Shown here: in pieces, positions 6,842 through 13,876 of the stretch | Layout of the letters: the number at the start of each line of letters is the position of its first letter | Numbering within the stretch: the first letter of the stretch is position 1 | Assembly: GCA_009923795.1 (NCBI GenBank) | Contig: RFSU01000003.1 | Coordinates: forward strand, 1-29,579 | Origin: Sphingomonadaceae bacterium | GTDB lineage: Bacteria > Pseudomonadota > Alphaproteobacteria > Sphingomonadales > Sphingomonadaceae | Length of the DNA: 29,579 bases | Direction: 5' to 3' | Translations under genes and position numbers: made by a program | Notes under the pieces: generated by a model | What the model was told of the DNA's origin: nothing | The model's input: the letters and a program-made list of their open reading frames with translations, nothing else | The model's database searches: none

Positions 6842-6858
6842 ATGTTATATTGTATCCT
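6842..6858 (+). promoter_or_regulatory. Candidate Zur operator upstream of merC-zur
   Basis: ATGTTATATTGTATCCT matches the enterobacterial Zur core ATGTTATANTATAACAT at 13 of 16 defined positions. It lies 26 bases before the merC-like start, where a repressor would block the promoter. The downstream operon encodes a Zur-like protein, which supports autoregulation. The motif comparison is from memory, not from a matrix scan. Confidence 0.5.
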
Positions 6859-6884
6859 GTTTGGAAATGTGGCAGAGGCAGCGC

Positions 6885-7262
6885 ATGATCAAGGGACTCG
6901 CCTTTGCCAATCGCCTTCACCAGCTGGATCGCTGGGCCATGGGCCTGTCTGGCCTATGCGTGGCGCATTGCCTTGCCTCTTCGATCTTCTTTGCCGTCAT
7001 GGCCTCTGCGGGCAGCGTGTTTCTCCACCCGCTGGTGCATGAAATCGGCCTTATCCTCGCCATTATGTTCGGCGCGATCAGCCTGGGGCGCGGCATTATG
7101 GCGCATGGCGTCATCACGCCGCTCGCCATTGGTGCGGTCGGCTTGGCGACAATGGGGTTTGCGCTCACCCTGCCGCATGATGGCAGCGAGGCTTTGGCAA
7201 CGATTATCGGCGCGTCCATTTTGGCGCTTGGCCATTATCTCAATCGGCGCGCCTTCGCCTGA
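6885..7262 (+). CDS. MerC-domain small membrane protein
   Basis: 126 residues from ATG 6885, chosen because AGAGG lies 6 bases upstream; earlier starts at 6861 and 6867 are possible. About four membrane helices fill the chain. The first carries LCVAHCLASS (Cys25, Cys29), the Cys-containing motif of MerC-domain proteins, followed by a loop with HPLVHEIG. True MerC imports mercuric ions, but this chromosomal subfamily is not linked to a mer operon here. It stands immediately before a zinc-type Fur regulator and behind a Zur-box-like site, which points to a role in zinc or other divalent metal handling. No merR, merT or merA is present. Confidence 0.85.
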   Translation: MIKGLAFANRLHQLDRWAMGLSGLCVAHCLASSIFFAVMASAGSVFLHPLVHEIGLILAIMFGAISLGRGIMAHGVITPLAIGAVGLATMGFALTLPHDGSEALATIIGASILALGHYLNRRAFA

Positions 7263-7311
7263 TCCTGCGGCCCGCTTGCAGCGGCCATCCAATCCGCCTA
7301 GTTTCATCGCC

Positions 7312-7776
7312 ATGACTGGTCATGCTCACACCCACGCCCTGCCTGCGGGAGACGCGCTCACCGATGCCGCGCGCAATGCAATGGCGCGGGCCGGCGAGCA
7401 GTGGACGGCAATGCGGGCCAGCGTCTTTGATGCGCTGGTTGGGTTTGAAAAGCCGGCCTCTGCCTATGACATTGCAGAGGCTGTGTCGCGCACGCAGGGG
7501 CGGCGGGTGGCGGCCAATAGCGTCTATCGGATCCTGGATCTGTTCGTCACCGCCAATGTCGCGACCCGCGTGGAAAGCGCCAATGCCTATATTGCCAATG
7601 CCCACCCCGATTGTGAGCATGATTGTATTTTTCTGGTTTGCGATGATTGCGGGGCAACCACGCATATTGACGATGACAGCATCACCGAAAGCGTCCGCAT
7701 GGCCGCGCGCAAAGCTGGGTTTCGGCCGACAAAGCCTGTGGTTGAAGTGCGGGGCACCTGCGCCGACTGCGCCTAG
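7312..7776 (+). CDS. zur: Fur-family regulator, zinc uptake regulator (Zur) type
   Basis: 154 residues. The winged helix spans about 30-90 (WTAMRASVFDALVGFEKPASAYDIAE...VAANSVYRILDLFVTANVATRV), as in Fur proteins. The metal-binding half has HPDCEHDC (Cys101, Cys105), CDDC (Cys110, Cys113) and CADC (Cys150, Cys153); two CxxC pairs form the structural zinc site, and the HxDCxHDC stretch is characteristic of Zur, not of iron-sensing Fur. The His-rich N-terminus (MTGHAHTHAL) may add metal contacts. Expected to repress zinc-uptake genes when zinc is plentiful. Start ATG 7312 has no strong ribosome site, so coupling to merC 49 bases upstream is possible. An in-frame extension upstream exists but lies inside merC and is not family-like. 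Confidence 0.9.
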   Translation: MTGHAHTHALPAGDALTDAARNAMARAGEQWTAMRASVFDALVGFEKPASAYDIAEAVSRTQGRRVAANSVYRILDLFVTANVATRVESANAYIANAHPDCEHDCIFLVCDDCGATTHIDDDSITESVRMAARKAGFRPTKPVVEVRGTCADCA

Positions 7777-7799
7777 ATGATCCGCGCTGATCCTTTTCT

Positions 7800-8318
7800 A
7801 TGAAAATACTGGGCCTGATCCTTGCCGGGGGGCAGTCAACCCGATTTGGCAGCGACAAGGCGGTGGCACTTCATCAGGGCCGCCCGCTGATTGATCATGT
7901 GGCCGATGCCCTGCGCCCGCATGTTGATGCTCTCGCCGTGGCCGGGCACGACTGGCCAGACGTCATCCGCATTGAGGATGCGCCAGAGCCGGGCCTTGGC
8001 CCTTTGGGCGGTTTGCTCGGCGGGTTGATCTATGCCGGCCAAAATGGCTTTGATGCGGTGCTGACATCGGGCTGTGACACGCTGGGCCTGATGCCCACCC
8101 ATATTGCAGCCCTGCACCCCGGACCGGCGGCACTCGAGACACTGGCTGTGGTGGGCCTTTGGCCAACCGACCTTGGCCCTGTTCTCGCCGACTGGATGCG
8201 CCAGACGCAGCGTCATGCGCTCTATGGCTTTGCCCGCGCTGTCGATGCCCGGCTCGTCCCGGTCGCGAAACCGCCCGCCAATATTAATCAGCCGTCTGAC
8301 CTGGATCGATTGGCTTAA
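7800..8318 (+). CDS. mobA: Molybdenum cofactor guanylyltransferase (MobA)
   Basis: 172 residues, slightly shorter than E. coli MobA (about 194). Transfers GMP from GTP to molybdopterin to form the bis-MGD type cofactor in the cytosol. The nucleotide-binding N-terminus GLILAGGQSTRFGSDKAVA has the LAGG.S.R.G.DKA signature; a second motif, IEDAPEPGLGPLGGLLGGL, matches the family's GPL.G...al. The metal-binding Asp is in TSGCDTLGL. It starts 23 bases after zur on the same strand, so merC-zur-mobA may be one transcript. Its stop overlaps the convergent amidohydrolase stop by four bases (TTAA). Confidence 0.92.
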   Translation: MKILGLILAGGQSTRFGSDKAVALHQGRPLIDHVADALRPHVDALAVAGHDWPDVIRIEDAPEPGLGPLGGLLGGLIYAGQNGFDAVLTSGCDTLGLMPTHIAALHPGPAALETLAVVGLWPTDLGPVLADWMRQTQRHALYGFARAVDARLVPVAKPPANINQPSDLDRLA

Positions 8319-10027
8319 CGCTCCGCAGGTCGTGCCCAGACGCGCTGACCGCCGACCCATGTTTCAAAGACCCTTGTCGAGCGCAGATCGGCCGCCTCTG
8401 CGCGCAAGGGATCTTGATCAATCAAGATGAAATCCGCCCAATAGCCGGGCGTCAGCTGACCCACACGGGTTTCAGCAAAGCTGGCATAGGCCGCCCCCTT
8501 TGTGAAACTGGCGAGCGCATCTTCGCGCGATAGCCGCTCTTCGGGACGCCATCCGCCCGCGGGCTCCCCCTTGGCATCTTGCCGGGTGGAGGCTGCCGCC
8601 AAACCGGCAAAGGGGTCTGCGCTTTCAACGGGCGTATCTGACCCCAAGGCAAGCCGGACACCCGCAAGCTGGAGCGAGCGCCAAGCATAGGCCCCGTGCA
8701 GACGCATCGCGTCCAGCCGCGCTTCTGCCATCGTCCGGTCGCTTGTCTGATGAACAGGCTGCATCGAAGCAATGACGCCCAATCGGGCGAAGCGCGATAT
8801 ATCCTTCGGATCCAAAATTTGAGCATGTTCAATGCGCCAGCGTCGATCCCCGCCATAGGTTGCTGACACATCCTCAATCGCATCGAGGACCTGTGCATTG
8901 GCCGCATCGCCAATAGCGTGCACCGCCAATTGAAACCCATCCATCGCTGCCCGGCTCATCAAATTGCGCAACTTTGCATCGTCCAGAAACTGCAGGCCGC
9001 GCTCTGCTGGTTTGTCGGCATAGGGCTGTTTCAGCCACGCCCCGCGTGACCCCAAGGCCCCATCGGCATAGAGCTTCACGCCCGCCATGCGCAGCCGATC
9101 CCCATAGAGCCAGGGTGTTGGTTCCCCCGCCGTAACGGCGAGCATTGGATCAAGCCCGGCGGAATAGCTGAAGATCCGCAGGTTGAGCCACCCGGCATCC
9201 CCCGCCCGGCGAAAGCTCTGCCAGTCTTCAAGCGTGCTGCCCATATCGGCGATTGCGGTAACCCCAAGCGACAGCAAAGCCTCTTGCGCCTTGGCGAGCG
9301 CAAGGTCGCGCTCCTTCGCCAAAGGTTGCGGGGCGTGACGCGCGACCAGATCGGTAGCGGCATCAATGAAAACACCGCTTGGCTTTGTGCCCGCCATCTG
9401 AATCTGTCCGCCCACCGGGCTTTTGGTCGCCGCCGTAATTCCGGCCACAGCCATTGCCGCGCTGTTCGCCCATCCGGCATGGCCATCAACACGCTCGAGC
9501 CAGACCGGGCGGTCGGCAACGACCACGTCCAATTCAGCGGCGGTCGGGAAACGGCCCAGCTTCCAGCTTTCCTGATTCCAGCCCCTGCCAATGATCCATT
9601 TGCGATTGGGGTTGGCGCGCGCATAGGCCGCGATTTTCGCCTGCGCCTCGGCAAGGCTGGTCGTGTCGCTCAGGTCGAGCGTCAATCGCTGAATGCCCAG
9701 CCCCATGACATGGCCATGCGCGTCGATCAGCCCCGGCATAAGCGTGCGACCCTGCCCATCCAGCCGGAAGCTATAGGCAACAGGCGGCGCCTTACCATCG
9801 GTCTTGCGCGGCTTGGCCGCAGTCGGATCTGGCTGGCTGCCCTTCATCGGGATCAGCCGCGCCACCTTTCCATCATTGCCAATGACCATGCCGGAAAAGC
9901 GGATGACTTCCCCACGGGCATCCAGCGTCAGTCCATTGACGTTCTCGATCAGCGTGTCTGCCTGTGCGGGCATCGCTGCAAGGACAAGGCCCGCTGCCGC
10001 AACATACGCCGCCAATCTGCGCGGCAT
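8315..10027 (-). CDS. Exported amidohydrolase, YtcJ-like (amidohydrolase family 3)
   Basis: 570 residues with a signal peptide (MPRRLAAYVAAAGLVLAAMPAQA, about 1-23), so it acts in the periplasm. Metal-site motifs of the amidohydrolase superfamily: GLIDAHGHVMGLG (HxH), HAIGDAANAQVLDAIE, RIEHAQIL and GSDTPVESADPFAGL with the catalytic Asp. A Lys in GVKLYADGALGSRGAW matches the YtcJ family pattern. Substrates in the family are mostly unknown; a metal-dependent hydrolase acting on an amide or imide is likely. The start ATG 10027 overlaps the upstream dehydrogenase stop (TGATG), which couples the two. Insertion of about 20 residues at 55-85 (KGSQPDPTAAKPRKTDGKAPP) is low-complexity. Confidence 0.92.
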   Translation of the reverse strand: MPRRLAAYVAAAGLVLAAMPAQADTLIENVNGLTLDARGEVIRFSGMVIGNDGKVARLIPMKGSQPDPTAAKPRKTDGKAPPVAYSFRLDGQGRTLMPGLIDAHGHVMGLGIQRLTLDLSDTTSLAEAQAKIAAYARANPNRKWIIGRGWNQESWKLGRFPTAAELDVVVADRPVWLERVDGHAGWANSAAMAVAGITAATKSPVGGQIQMAGTKPSGVFIDAATDLVARHAPQPLAKERDLALAKAQEALLSLGVTAIADMGSTLEDWQSFRRAGDAGWLNLRIFSYSAGLDPMLAVTAGEPTPWLYGDRLRMAGVKLYADGALGSRGAWLKQPYADKPAERGLQFLDDAKLRNLMSRAAMDGFQLAVHAIGDAANAQVLDAIEDVSATYGGDRRWRIEHAQILDPKDISRFARLGVIASMQPVHQTSDRTMAEARLDAMRLHGAYAWRSLQLAGVRLALGSDTPVESADPFAGLAAASTRQDAKGEPAGGWRPEERLSREDALASFTKGAAYASFAETRVGQLTPGYWADFILIDQDPLRAEAADLRSTRVFETWVGGQRVWARPAER

Positions 10028-10896
10028 CACTTTGCCTTCAAACGGCGGATCAGCGCACTGGTATCCTGACGGCCGCCGCCCATGTCCTGCACCTCGGCGT
10101 AAAATTGGTCGATCAGCGCCGCGAGCGGCAGAGTTGCTCCATTGGATCGCGCCTCTTCCAGCGCAAGGCCAAGATCCTTGCGCATCCAATCCACCGCAAA
10201 GCCAAAATCAAATTCATCCTTGGCCATGGTTTCCCAGCGGTTGAGCATTTGCCAGCTGGAGGCAGCGCCGCCAGAGATTGATTCAAACACCTTATCGAGA
10301 TCAAGCCCGGCTGCTTGAGCAAAGCGCATTGCCTCTGACAGGCTTTGGATGATGCCTGAAAAGGTGATTTGATTGACCATCTTGGTCGTCTGCCCCGCGC
10401 CCGAGGGGCCGACATGAACGATCTTTTTGGAATAGGCCTGCATAAAGGGGCTGGCCGCAGCAATGGCAGCATCCCGCCCGCCGCACATCAGGGTGAGCGT
10501 GCCTTGTTCCGCCCCAATTTGCCCGCCGGTGACGGGCGCATCGACAACCATGACGCCCGATCCCTTGGCCTCCACCGCAAGCTGCCGGGCGATTCGCGCC
10601 GACACTGTGGTGTGGTCAATAAAAACGCTTCCCGCCTTCATCGTGCGGAAGGCGCCGTCGCGACCTAGCGTGACCGCCGCCAGATCTTCATCCGCGCCGA
10701 CGCAGCTGATGACAGCATCAACGCCGTCTCCCGCCTCTGCCGGGGAAGATGCAACCGCGCCGCCATGCTGGGCGACCCAGTTTTCCGCCTTGGCGCGGGT
10801 GCGGTTATAGACGACCATCTCGTGGCCTGCTTGGGCCAAATGCCGGGCCATCGGACCCCCCATAACGCCAAGACCAATGAATGCGATTTTTGCCAT
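10027..10896 (-). CDS. NAD(P)-dependent beta-hydroxyacid dehydrogenase (3-hydroxyisobutyrate / tartronate semialdehyde reductase family)
   Basis: 289 residues. Rossmann N-terminus KIAFIGLGVMGGPMARHLAQAGH; substrate motif VDAPVTGGQIGAEQGTLTLMCGG; catalytic Lys in GAGQTTKMVNQITFSGIIQSLSEA. These are the three hallmarks of the 3-hydroxyisobutyrate dehydrogenase family. The exact hydroxyacid (3-hydroxyisobutyrate, glycerate/tartronate semialdehyde, succinic semialdehyde) cannot be told from sequence. The C-terminus has GGGRQDTSALIRRL, commonly conserved. It is coupled to the exported amidohydrolase by a one-base overlap, although one works in the cytosol and the other outside it. Divergent from the threonine ammonia-lyase. 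Confidence 0.93.
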   Translation of the reverse strand: MAKIAFIGLGVMGGPMARHLAQAGHEMVVYNRTRAKAENWVAQHGGAVASSPAEAGDGVDAVISCVGADEDLAAVTLGRDGAFRTMKAGSVFIDHTTVSARIARQLAVEAKGSGVMVVDAPVTGGQIGAEQGTLTLMCGGRDAAIAAASPFMQAYSKKIVHVGPSGAGQTTKMVNQITFSGIIQSLSEAMRFAQAAGLDLDKVFESISGGAASSWQMLNRWETMAKDEFDFGFAVDWMRKDLGLALEEARSNGATLPLAALIDQFYAEVQDMGGGRQDTSALIRRLKAK

Positions 10897-11005
10897 AAAG
10901 TCTCATTACGCACAGATGCGCCGGGACGCCAGAGCGCGATATTGCCTCTTTTGGTCTGCCTGGCGATTTCCATATCGGCCCCGGATAGGCTAAGCACCGC
11001 CCATT

Positions 11006-12235
11006 ATGGCAGACCAAGACAAACTTCCCGTCACCCTCGCCGATGTGCGCGCCGCGCATGACCGCATTCGCGCCTCAATCGTGCGCACGCCAACCCTGCG
11101 CAGCCAGACGCTGTCGGATCTGACGGGGGCCAATGTCTGGCTGAAGTTTGAGAACCTCCAGTTTACAGCCGCTTATAAGGAACGCGGGGCGCTGAACCGC
11201 CTGTTGCAATTGGGTGAGAAAGAGGGTGCGGCAGGGGTGATTGCGGCCTCTGCGGGCAATCATGCACAGGGCCTGGCCTATCATGGCAAAAGGCTGGGCG
11301 TGCCGGTGACGATCGTCATGCCCAAGCCGACTCCGATCGTGAAAGTCATGCAGACACAAAGCCATGATGCGCGCGTCGTCTTGTTCGGGGAAACATTTGA
11401 TCAGGCCTATGCCTATGCCCGTGAGCTGGAACAGGCCGAGCATCTGACCTTTGTCCACCCCTTTGACGAAGCAGAGATTATTGCCGGGCAAGGGACGCTG
11501 GCGTTGGAAATGCTGGAAGATGCGCCAGAGCTGGATTGCTTTGCCGTGCCAATTGGCGGCGGTGGTCTCATCTCCGGCATTTCAACCGTTGCCCGCGCGC
11601 TAAAGCCCGATGCCGAAATCATTGGCGTTCAGGCAGAGCTCTTCCCCAGCATGTATAATGTCCTCAAAGGCAGCGACCTGCCCATTGGCGGCGATACGCT
11701 GGCCGAAGGGATTGCGGTCAAATATCCGGGGGATTTGACGCGCCAATTTGTCGCGGCCCAAGTGGATGATATTCAGCTGGTGGGCGAGCGCCATTTGGAA
11801 CAGGCCGTCAGCCTGTTGTTGCAAATTGAAAAGACCGTGGTGGAAGGTGCGGGGGCCGCGGGCCTTGCCGCACTCTTAGCCAATCCGGATCGGTTCAAAG
11901 GCCGCAATGTTGGCATCGTCTTGTGCGGCGGCAATATTGACACGCGCCTGCTGGCCAATGTGCTGTTGCGCGATCTGGCCCGATCCGGCCGTTTGGCGCG
12001 CGTCCGGTTGCGCTTGCAGGACCGCCCTGGCGCCTTGTTCCGCGTCTTTGGCATTTTTGCCGAACAGGATGCCAATGTGCTGGAAATTTATCACCAGCGC
12101 GTTTTCACCAACTTGCCGGCCAAGGGCCTGATCACCGATATTGAATGCGAATTGCGCGATGCAGCCCATTTGCAGGCGCTGATCACCGCTTTGGCTGCGG
12201 GAGGCTACGACGTTAGTCTGGTCGAACCAGACTGA
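11006..12235 (+). CDS. ilvA: Threonine ammonia-lyase (threonine dehydratase) with C-terminal ACT domain
   Basis: 409 residues. PLP-dependent deamination of threonine (and serine) to 2-oxobutyrate, first step to isoleucine. PLP lysine Lys58 in ENLQFTAAYKERGALN; SAGNHAQGLAYHGKRLG binds the substrate; GGGGLISGIS holds the phosphate of PLP; LCGGNIDTRLL closes the core. From about residue 328 a single ACT regulatory domain (VRLRLQDRPGALFRVFGIFAEQDANVLE) follows. This is the 400-residue one-ACT class, shorter than E. coli IlvA with two ACT-like units, so feedback properties may differ. Whether it is biosynthetic or catabolic cannot be decided. A hairpin overlaps its stop codon. Confidence 0.95.
   Translation: MADQDKLPVTLADVRAAHDRIRASIVRTPTLRSQTLSDLTGANVWLKFENLQFTAAYKERGALNRLLQLGEKEGAAGVIAASAGNHAQGLAYHGKRLGVPVTIVMPKPTPIVKVMQTQSHDARVVLFGETFDQAYAYARELEQAEHLTFVHPFDEAEIIAGQGTLALEMLEDAPELDCFAVPIGGGGLISGISTVARALKPDAEIIGVQAELFPSMYNVLKGSDLPIGGDTLAEGIAVKYPGDLTRQFVAAQVDDIQLVGERHLEQAVSLLLQIEKTVVEGAGAAGLAALLANPDRFKGRNVGIVLCGGNIDTRLLANVLLRDLARSGRLARVRLRLQDRPGALFRVFGIFAEQDANVLEIYHQRVFTNLPAKGLITDIECELRDAAHLQALITALAAGGYDVSLVEPD
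12215..12233 (+). repeat. Perfect inverted repeat AGTCTGGT-3-ACCAGACT overlapping the ilvA stop
   Basis: Eight-base arms around CGA at the last codons of the threonine ammonia-lyase gene, ending at the stop codon. In RNA it would fold as a tight hairpin. No T tract follows, so it is not a standard terminator; it may protect or regulate the 3' end. Confidence 0.5.
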
Positions 12236-12360
12236 CGGACAAGTTAACCGACTTTGGAAGTAAAAGGCCTTTTCAGCAGGGCCGTAACCGGACATAAAAG
12301 ACCCAACGCCCCAGCCGCCCGCAGCGGTCGGAAAGGCCTTAGGAAAAGGATGTCGCCGCC

Positions 12361-13152
12361 GTGACGGCCCAATTTCGGTTTCCCCGCTTTTTCGTGACCA
12401 GCCCGGCCCCTTGCCCCTATTTGCCGGGCAAGCTGGAACGCAAAGTCTTCACCGATTTATCCGGCGGGCATGCAACCGAATTGAGCGAAGCGTTGAGCCG
12501 GATTGGCTTTCGCCGCAGTCAGGCGGTTGCCTATCGCCCCAGCTGCATGGACTGTTCCGCCTGTGTTTCGGTGCGCGTAGTCGCGGGCGAGTTTAAGCCC
12601 AATACCAGCCAGCGCCGCTTGCTGAAAAAACATGCTGATCTGCATGTCGCCGCTTGCCAGCCTTGGGCAACGGAGGAGCAATTTGCGCTGCTGCGCCGCT
12701 ATCTTTCAGCCCGGCACCCAAATGGCGGCATGTCGCACATGGACGATATGGATTATGCGGATATGGTGGAAACAACGCCGGTTGACACCAGTGTCGTGGA
12801 ATATCGCGAACCCTCAATCGATGGGCGACCGGGGCGTTTGGTTGGGGCCTGTTTGACCGATCAGCAGGCCGATGGCCTCTCGATGATTTACAGCTTTTTT
12901 GAACCCGATACAGCGCATCGCCCGGGCCTCGGCACCTTCATCATATTGGACCATATATTGCGTGCAGCCGAAGCTGGCCTGCCTTATGTCTATCTCGGCT
13001 ATTGGATCGCAGGATCCCCCCGGATGGAGTATAAAGGCCGCTTTCGCCCGCTCGAGCGCCTTGGGCCAAATGGCTGGGCCCGCTTTACCCCCGACGCCGA
13101 TCAGGATCACGTCCGCCCGCCAGAACTGGCCCGGATGATGATCGGCGTTTAG
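12361..13152 (+). CDS. bpt: Aspartate/glutamate leucyltransferase (N-end rule, Bpt)
   Basis: 263 residues from GTG 12361, with AAAAGGA about 10 bases upstream; the N-terminus TAQFRFPRFFVTSPAPCPYLPG is the typical family start. Transfers leucine from Leu-tRNA to proteins with N-terminal Asp or Glu, marking them for ClpS/ClpAP degradation in the cytosol. Seen: the Cys-rich motif YRPSCMDCSACVSVRV in the N-terminal domain, and the acyltransferase core GLGTFIILDHILRAAEAGLPYVYLGYWIAGSPRMEYKGRFRP. Gene runs toward the toxin-antitoxin pair. Its functional partners (clpS, clpA, aat) are not in this window. Confidence 0.96.
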   Translation: MTAQFRFPRFFVTSPAPCPYLPGKLERKVFTDLSGGHATELSEALSRIGFRRSQAVAYRPSCMDCSACVSVRVVAGEFKPNTSQRRLLKKHADLHVAACQPWATEEQFALLRRYLSARHPNGGMSHMDDMDYADMVETTPVDTSVVEYREPSIDGRPGRLVGACLTDQQADGLSMIYSFFEPDTAHRPGLGTFIILDHILRAAEAGLPYVYLGYWIAGSPRMEYKGRFRPLERLGPNGWARFTPDADQDHVRPPELARMMIGV

Positions 13153-13188
13153 AGGCCGCTTAGTCGGCTTGCGGATGGCCTTGTCCCG

Positions 13189-13476
13189 TCAGCGCAACAG
13201 CTCACTGACCAGCGACGGCTTTTGCGCGATCATAGCAAGCAGCACCTGCGCGGGTCCTGTTGGGCGCCGACGGCCCTGTTCCCAATTGAGCAAAGTGCCC
13301 TTGGCAACGCCGATGCTTCGGGCAAAGGCGCCCTGCGACAATCCCGTGCTGGCGCGGATCGCCGCAACATCGACCACCGGCACGTCCACTATGTGGACGA
13401 GTGCCTTGGTGTTTTTTCCGTCTGCAAAGGCAATGGCCTCTGTCAGGCCCTGCTTTATGCTTTCAAACGCGGTCAT
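13189..13476 (-). CDS. XRE-family antitoxin of a RelE-type toxin-antitoxin pair
   Basis: 95 residues. The C-terminal half is a helix-turn-helix: VAAIRASTGLSQGAFARSIG, VAKGTLLNWEQGRRRPTGPA, then QVLLAMIAQKP. This WEQGRR.PTGPA pattern is characteristic of antitoxins paired with PF06296-type RelE toxins (HigA/NadS-like). The N-terminal about 40 residues should bind the toxin. It overlaps the toxin gene by four bases (ATGA), toxin first, as in hig-type modules. It should neutralise the toxin and, with it, repress the promoter at 13821-13849. Confidence 0.92.
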   Translation of the reverse strand: MTAFESIKQGLTEAIAFADGKNTKALVHIVDVPVVDVAAIRASTGLSQGAFARSIGVAKGTLLNWEQGRRRPTGPAQVLLAMIAQKPSLVSELLR

Positions 13477-13814
13477 TCTGGGTCTCCATAATGTGCGAGC
13501 AAGAGCTTGCTGAGAGCAATTAGCTCTGCCTGTTCGGCTCTGCTCAGATTATCCTTCTCATTCTTCGCGAACACCGTGACGAGAAAGATTGGCATCGCAC
13601 GGCCCCCAAAAACATAAAGGATCCGGTAACCACCCCGCTTGCCACCGCCATCGCGGGCCACCCGCAACTTGCGCAACCCGCCACCAAGCGAAACGCCCGC
13701 CTCAGGGTTGGCAGCAACATAATCCACCAGAACTGCACGTTCCTCATCAGACATGATCGCCTTCGCACGACGCATGAATTCGGGCAATTCGACGACTGTC
13801 TGTAAATTCGTCAC
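13473..13814 (-). CDS. RelE/HigB-like toxin
   Basis: 113 residues. Matches the RelE-like toxin pattern of PF06296: VVELPEFMRRAKAIMSDEE, LGGGLRKLRVARDGGGKRGGYRILYVF, FLVTVFAKNEKDNLSRAEQAELIALS. The Lys/Arg residues of GLRKLRVAR and KRGGYR are the likely RNA-contact residues; such toxins cut mRNA on the ribosome. Start is GTG 13814, since later in-frame ATG codons would remove the first strand of the fold. No Shine-Dalgarno is visible and the predicted -10 ends only seven bases upstream, so the message may be leaderless. Toxin-first order with a four-base overlap to the antitoxin. Confidence 0.9.
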   Translation of the reverse strand: MTNLQTVVELPEFMRRAKAIMSDEERAVLVDYVAANPEAGVSLGGGLRKLRVARDGGGKRGGYRILYVFGGRAMPIFLVTVFAKNEKDNLSRAEQAELIALSKLLLAHYGDPE

Positions 13815-13820
13815 AAACGT

Positions 13821-13849
13821 AATTTATGTGTCAATGGCTTATGTGTCAA
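13821..13849 (-). promoter_or_regulatory. Candidate promoter of the toxin-antitoxin operon
   Basis: Minus-strand TTGACA (13844-13849, consensus), 17-base spacer, TAAATT (13821-13826, 4/6). The predicted transcription start falls at or next to the toxin GTG. The spacer contains the second TTGACA copy, provided by the 15-bp tandem repeat. Confidence 0.55.
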
Positions 13850-13853
13850 TGGC
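13824..13853. repeat. Perfect 15-bp tandem repeat in the toxin-antitoxin promoter
   Basis: TTATGTGTCAATGGC occurs at 13824-13838 and 13839-13853 without gap. Each copy holds TGTCAA, the complement of a -35 TTGACA. A flanking ATGTG...CACAT inverted repeat covers the second copy (13841-13859). It may be the antitoxin operator; one and a half helical turns separate the copies. Confidence 0.85.
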
Positions 13854-13876
13854 GCACATTCTTAATGCGCCAAAGC

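Noticed and set aside
6885..7262. Mercury-resistance operon
   Set aside because: Only a MerC-domain protein is present, with no merR, merT, merP or merA; the zur neighbour and Zur-like site fit zinc better.
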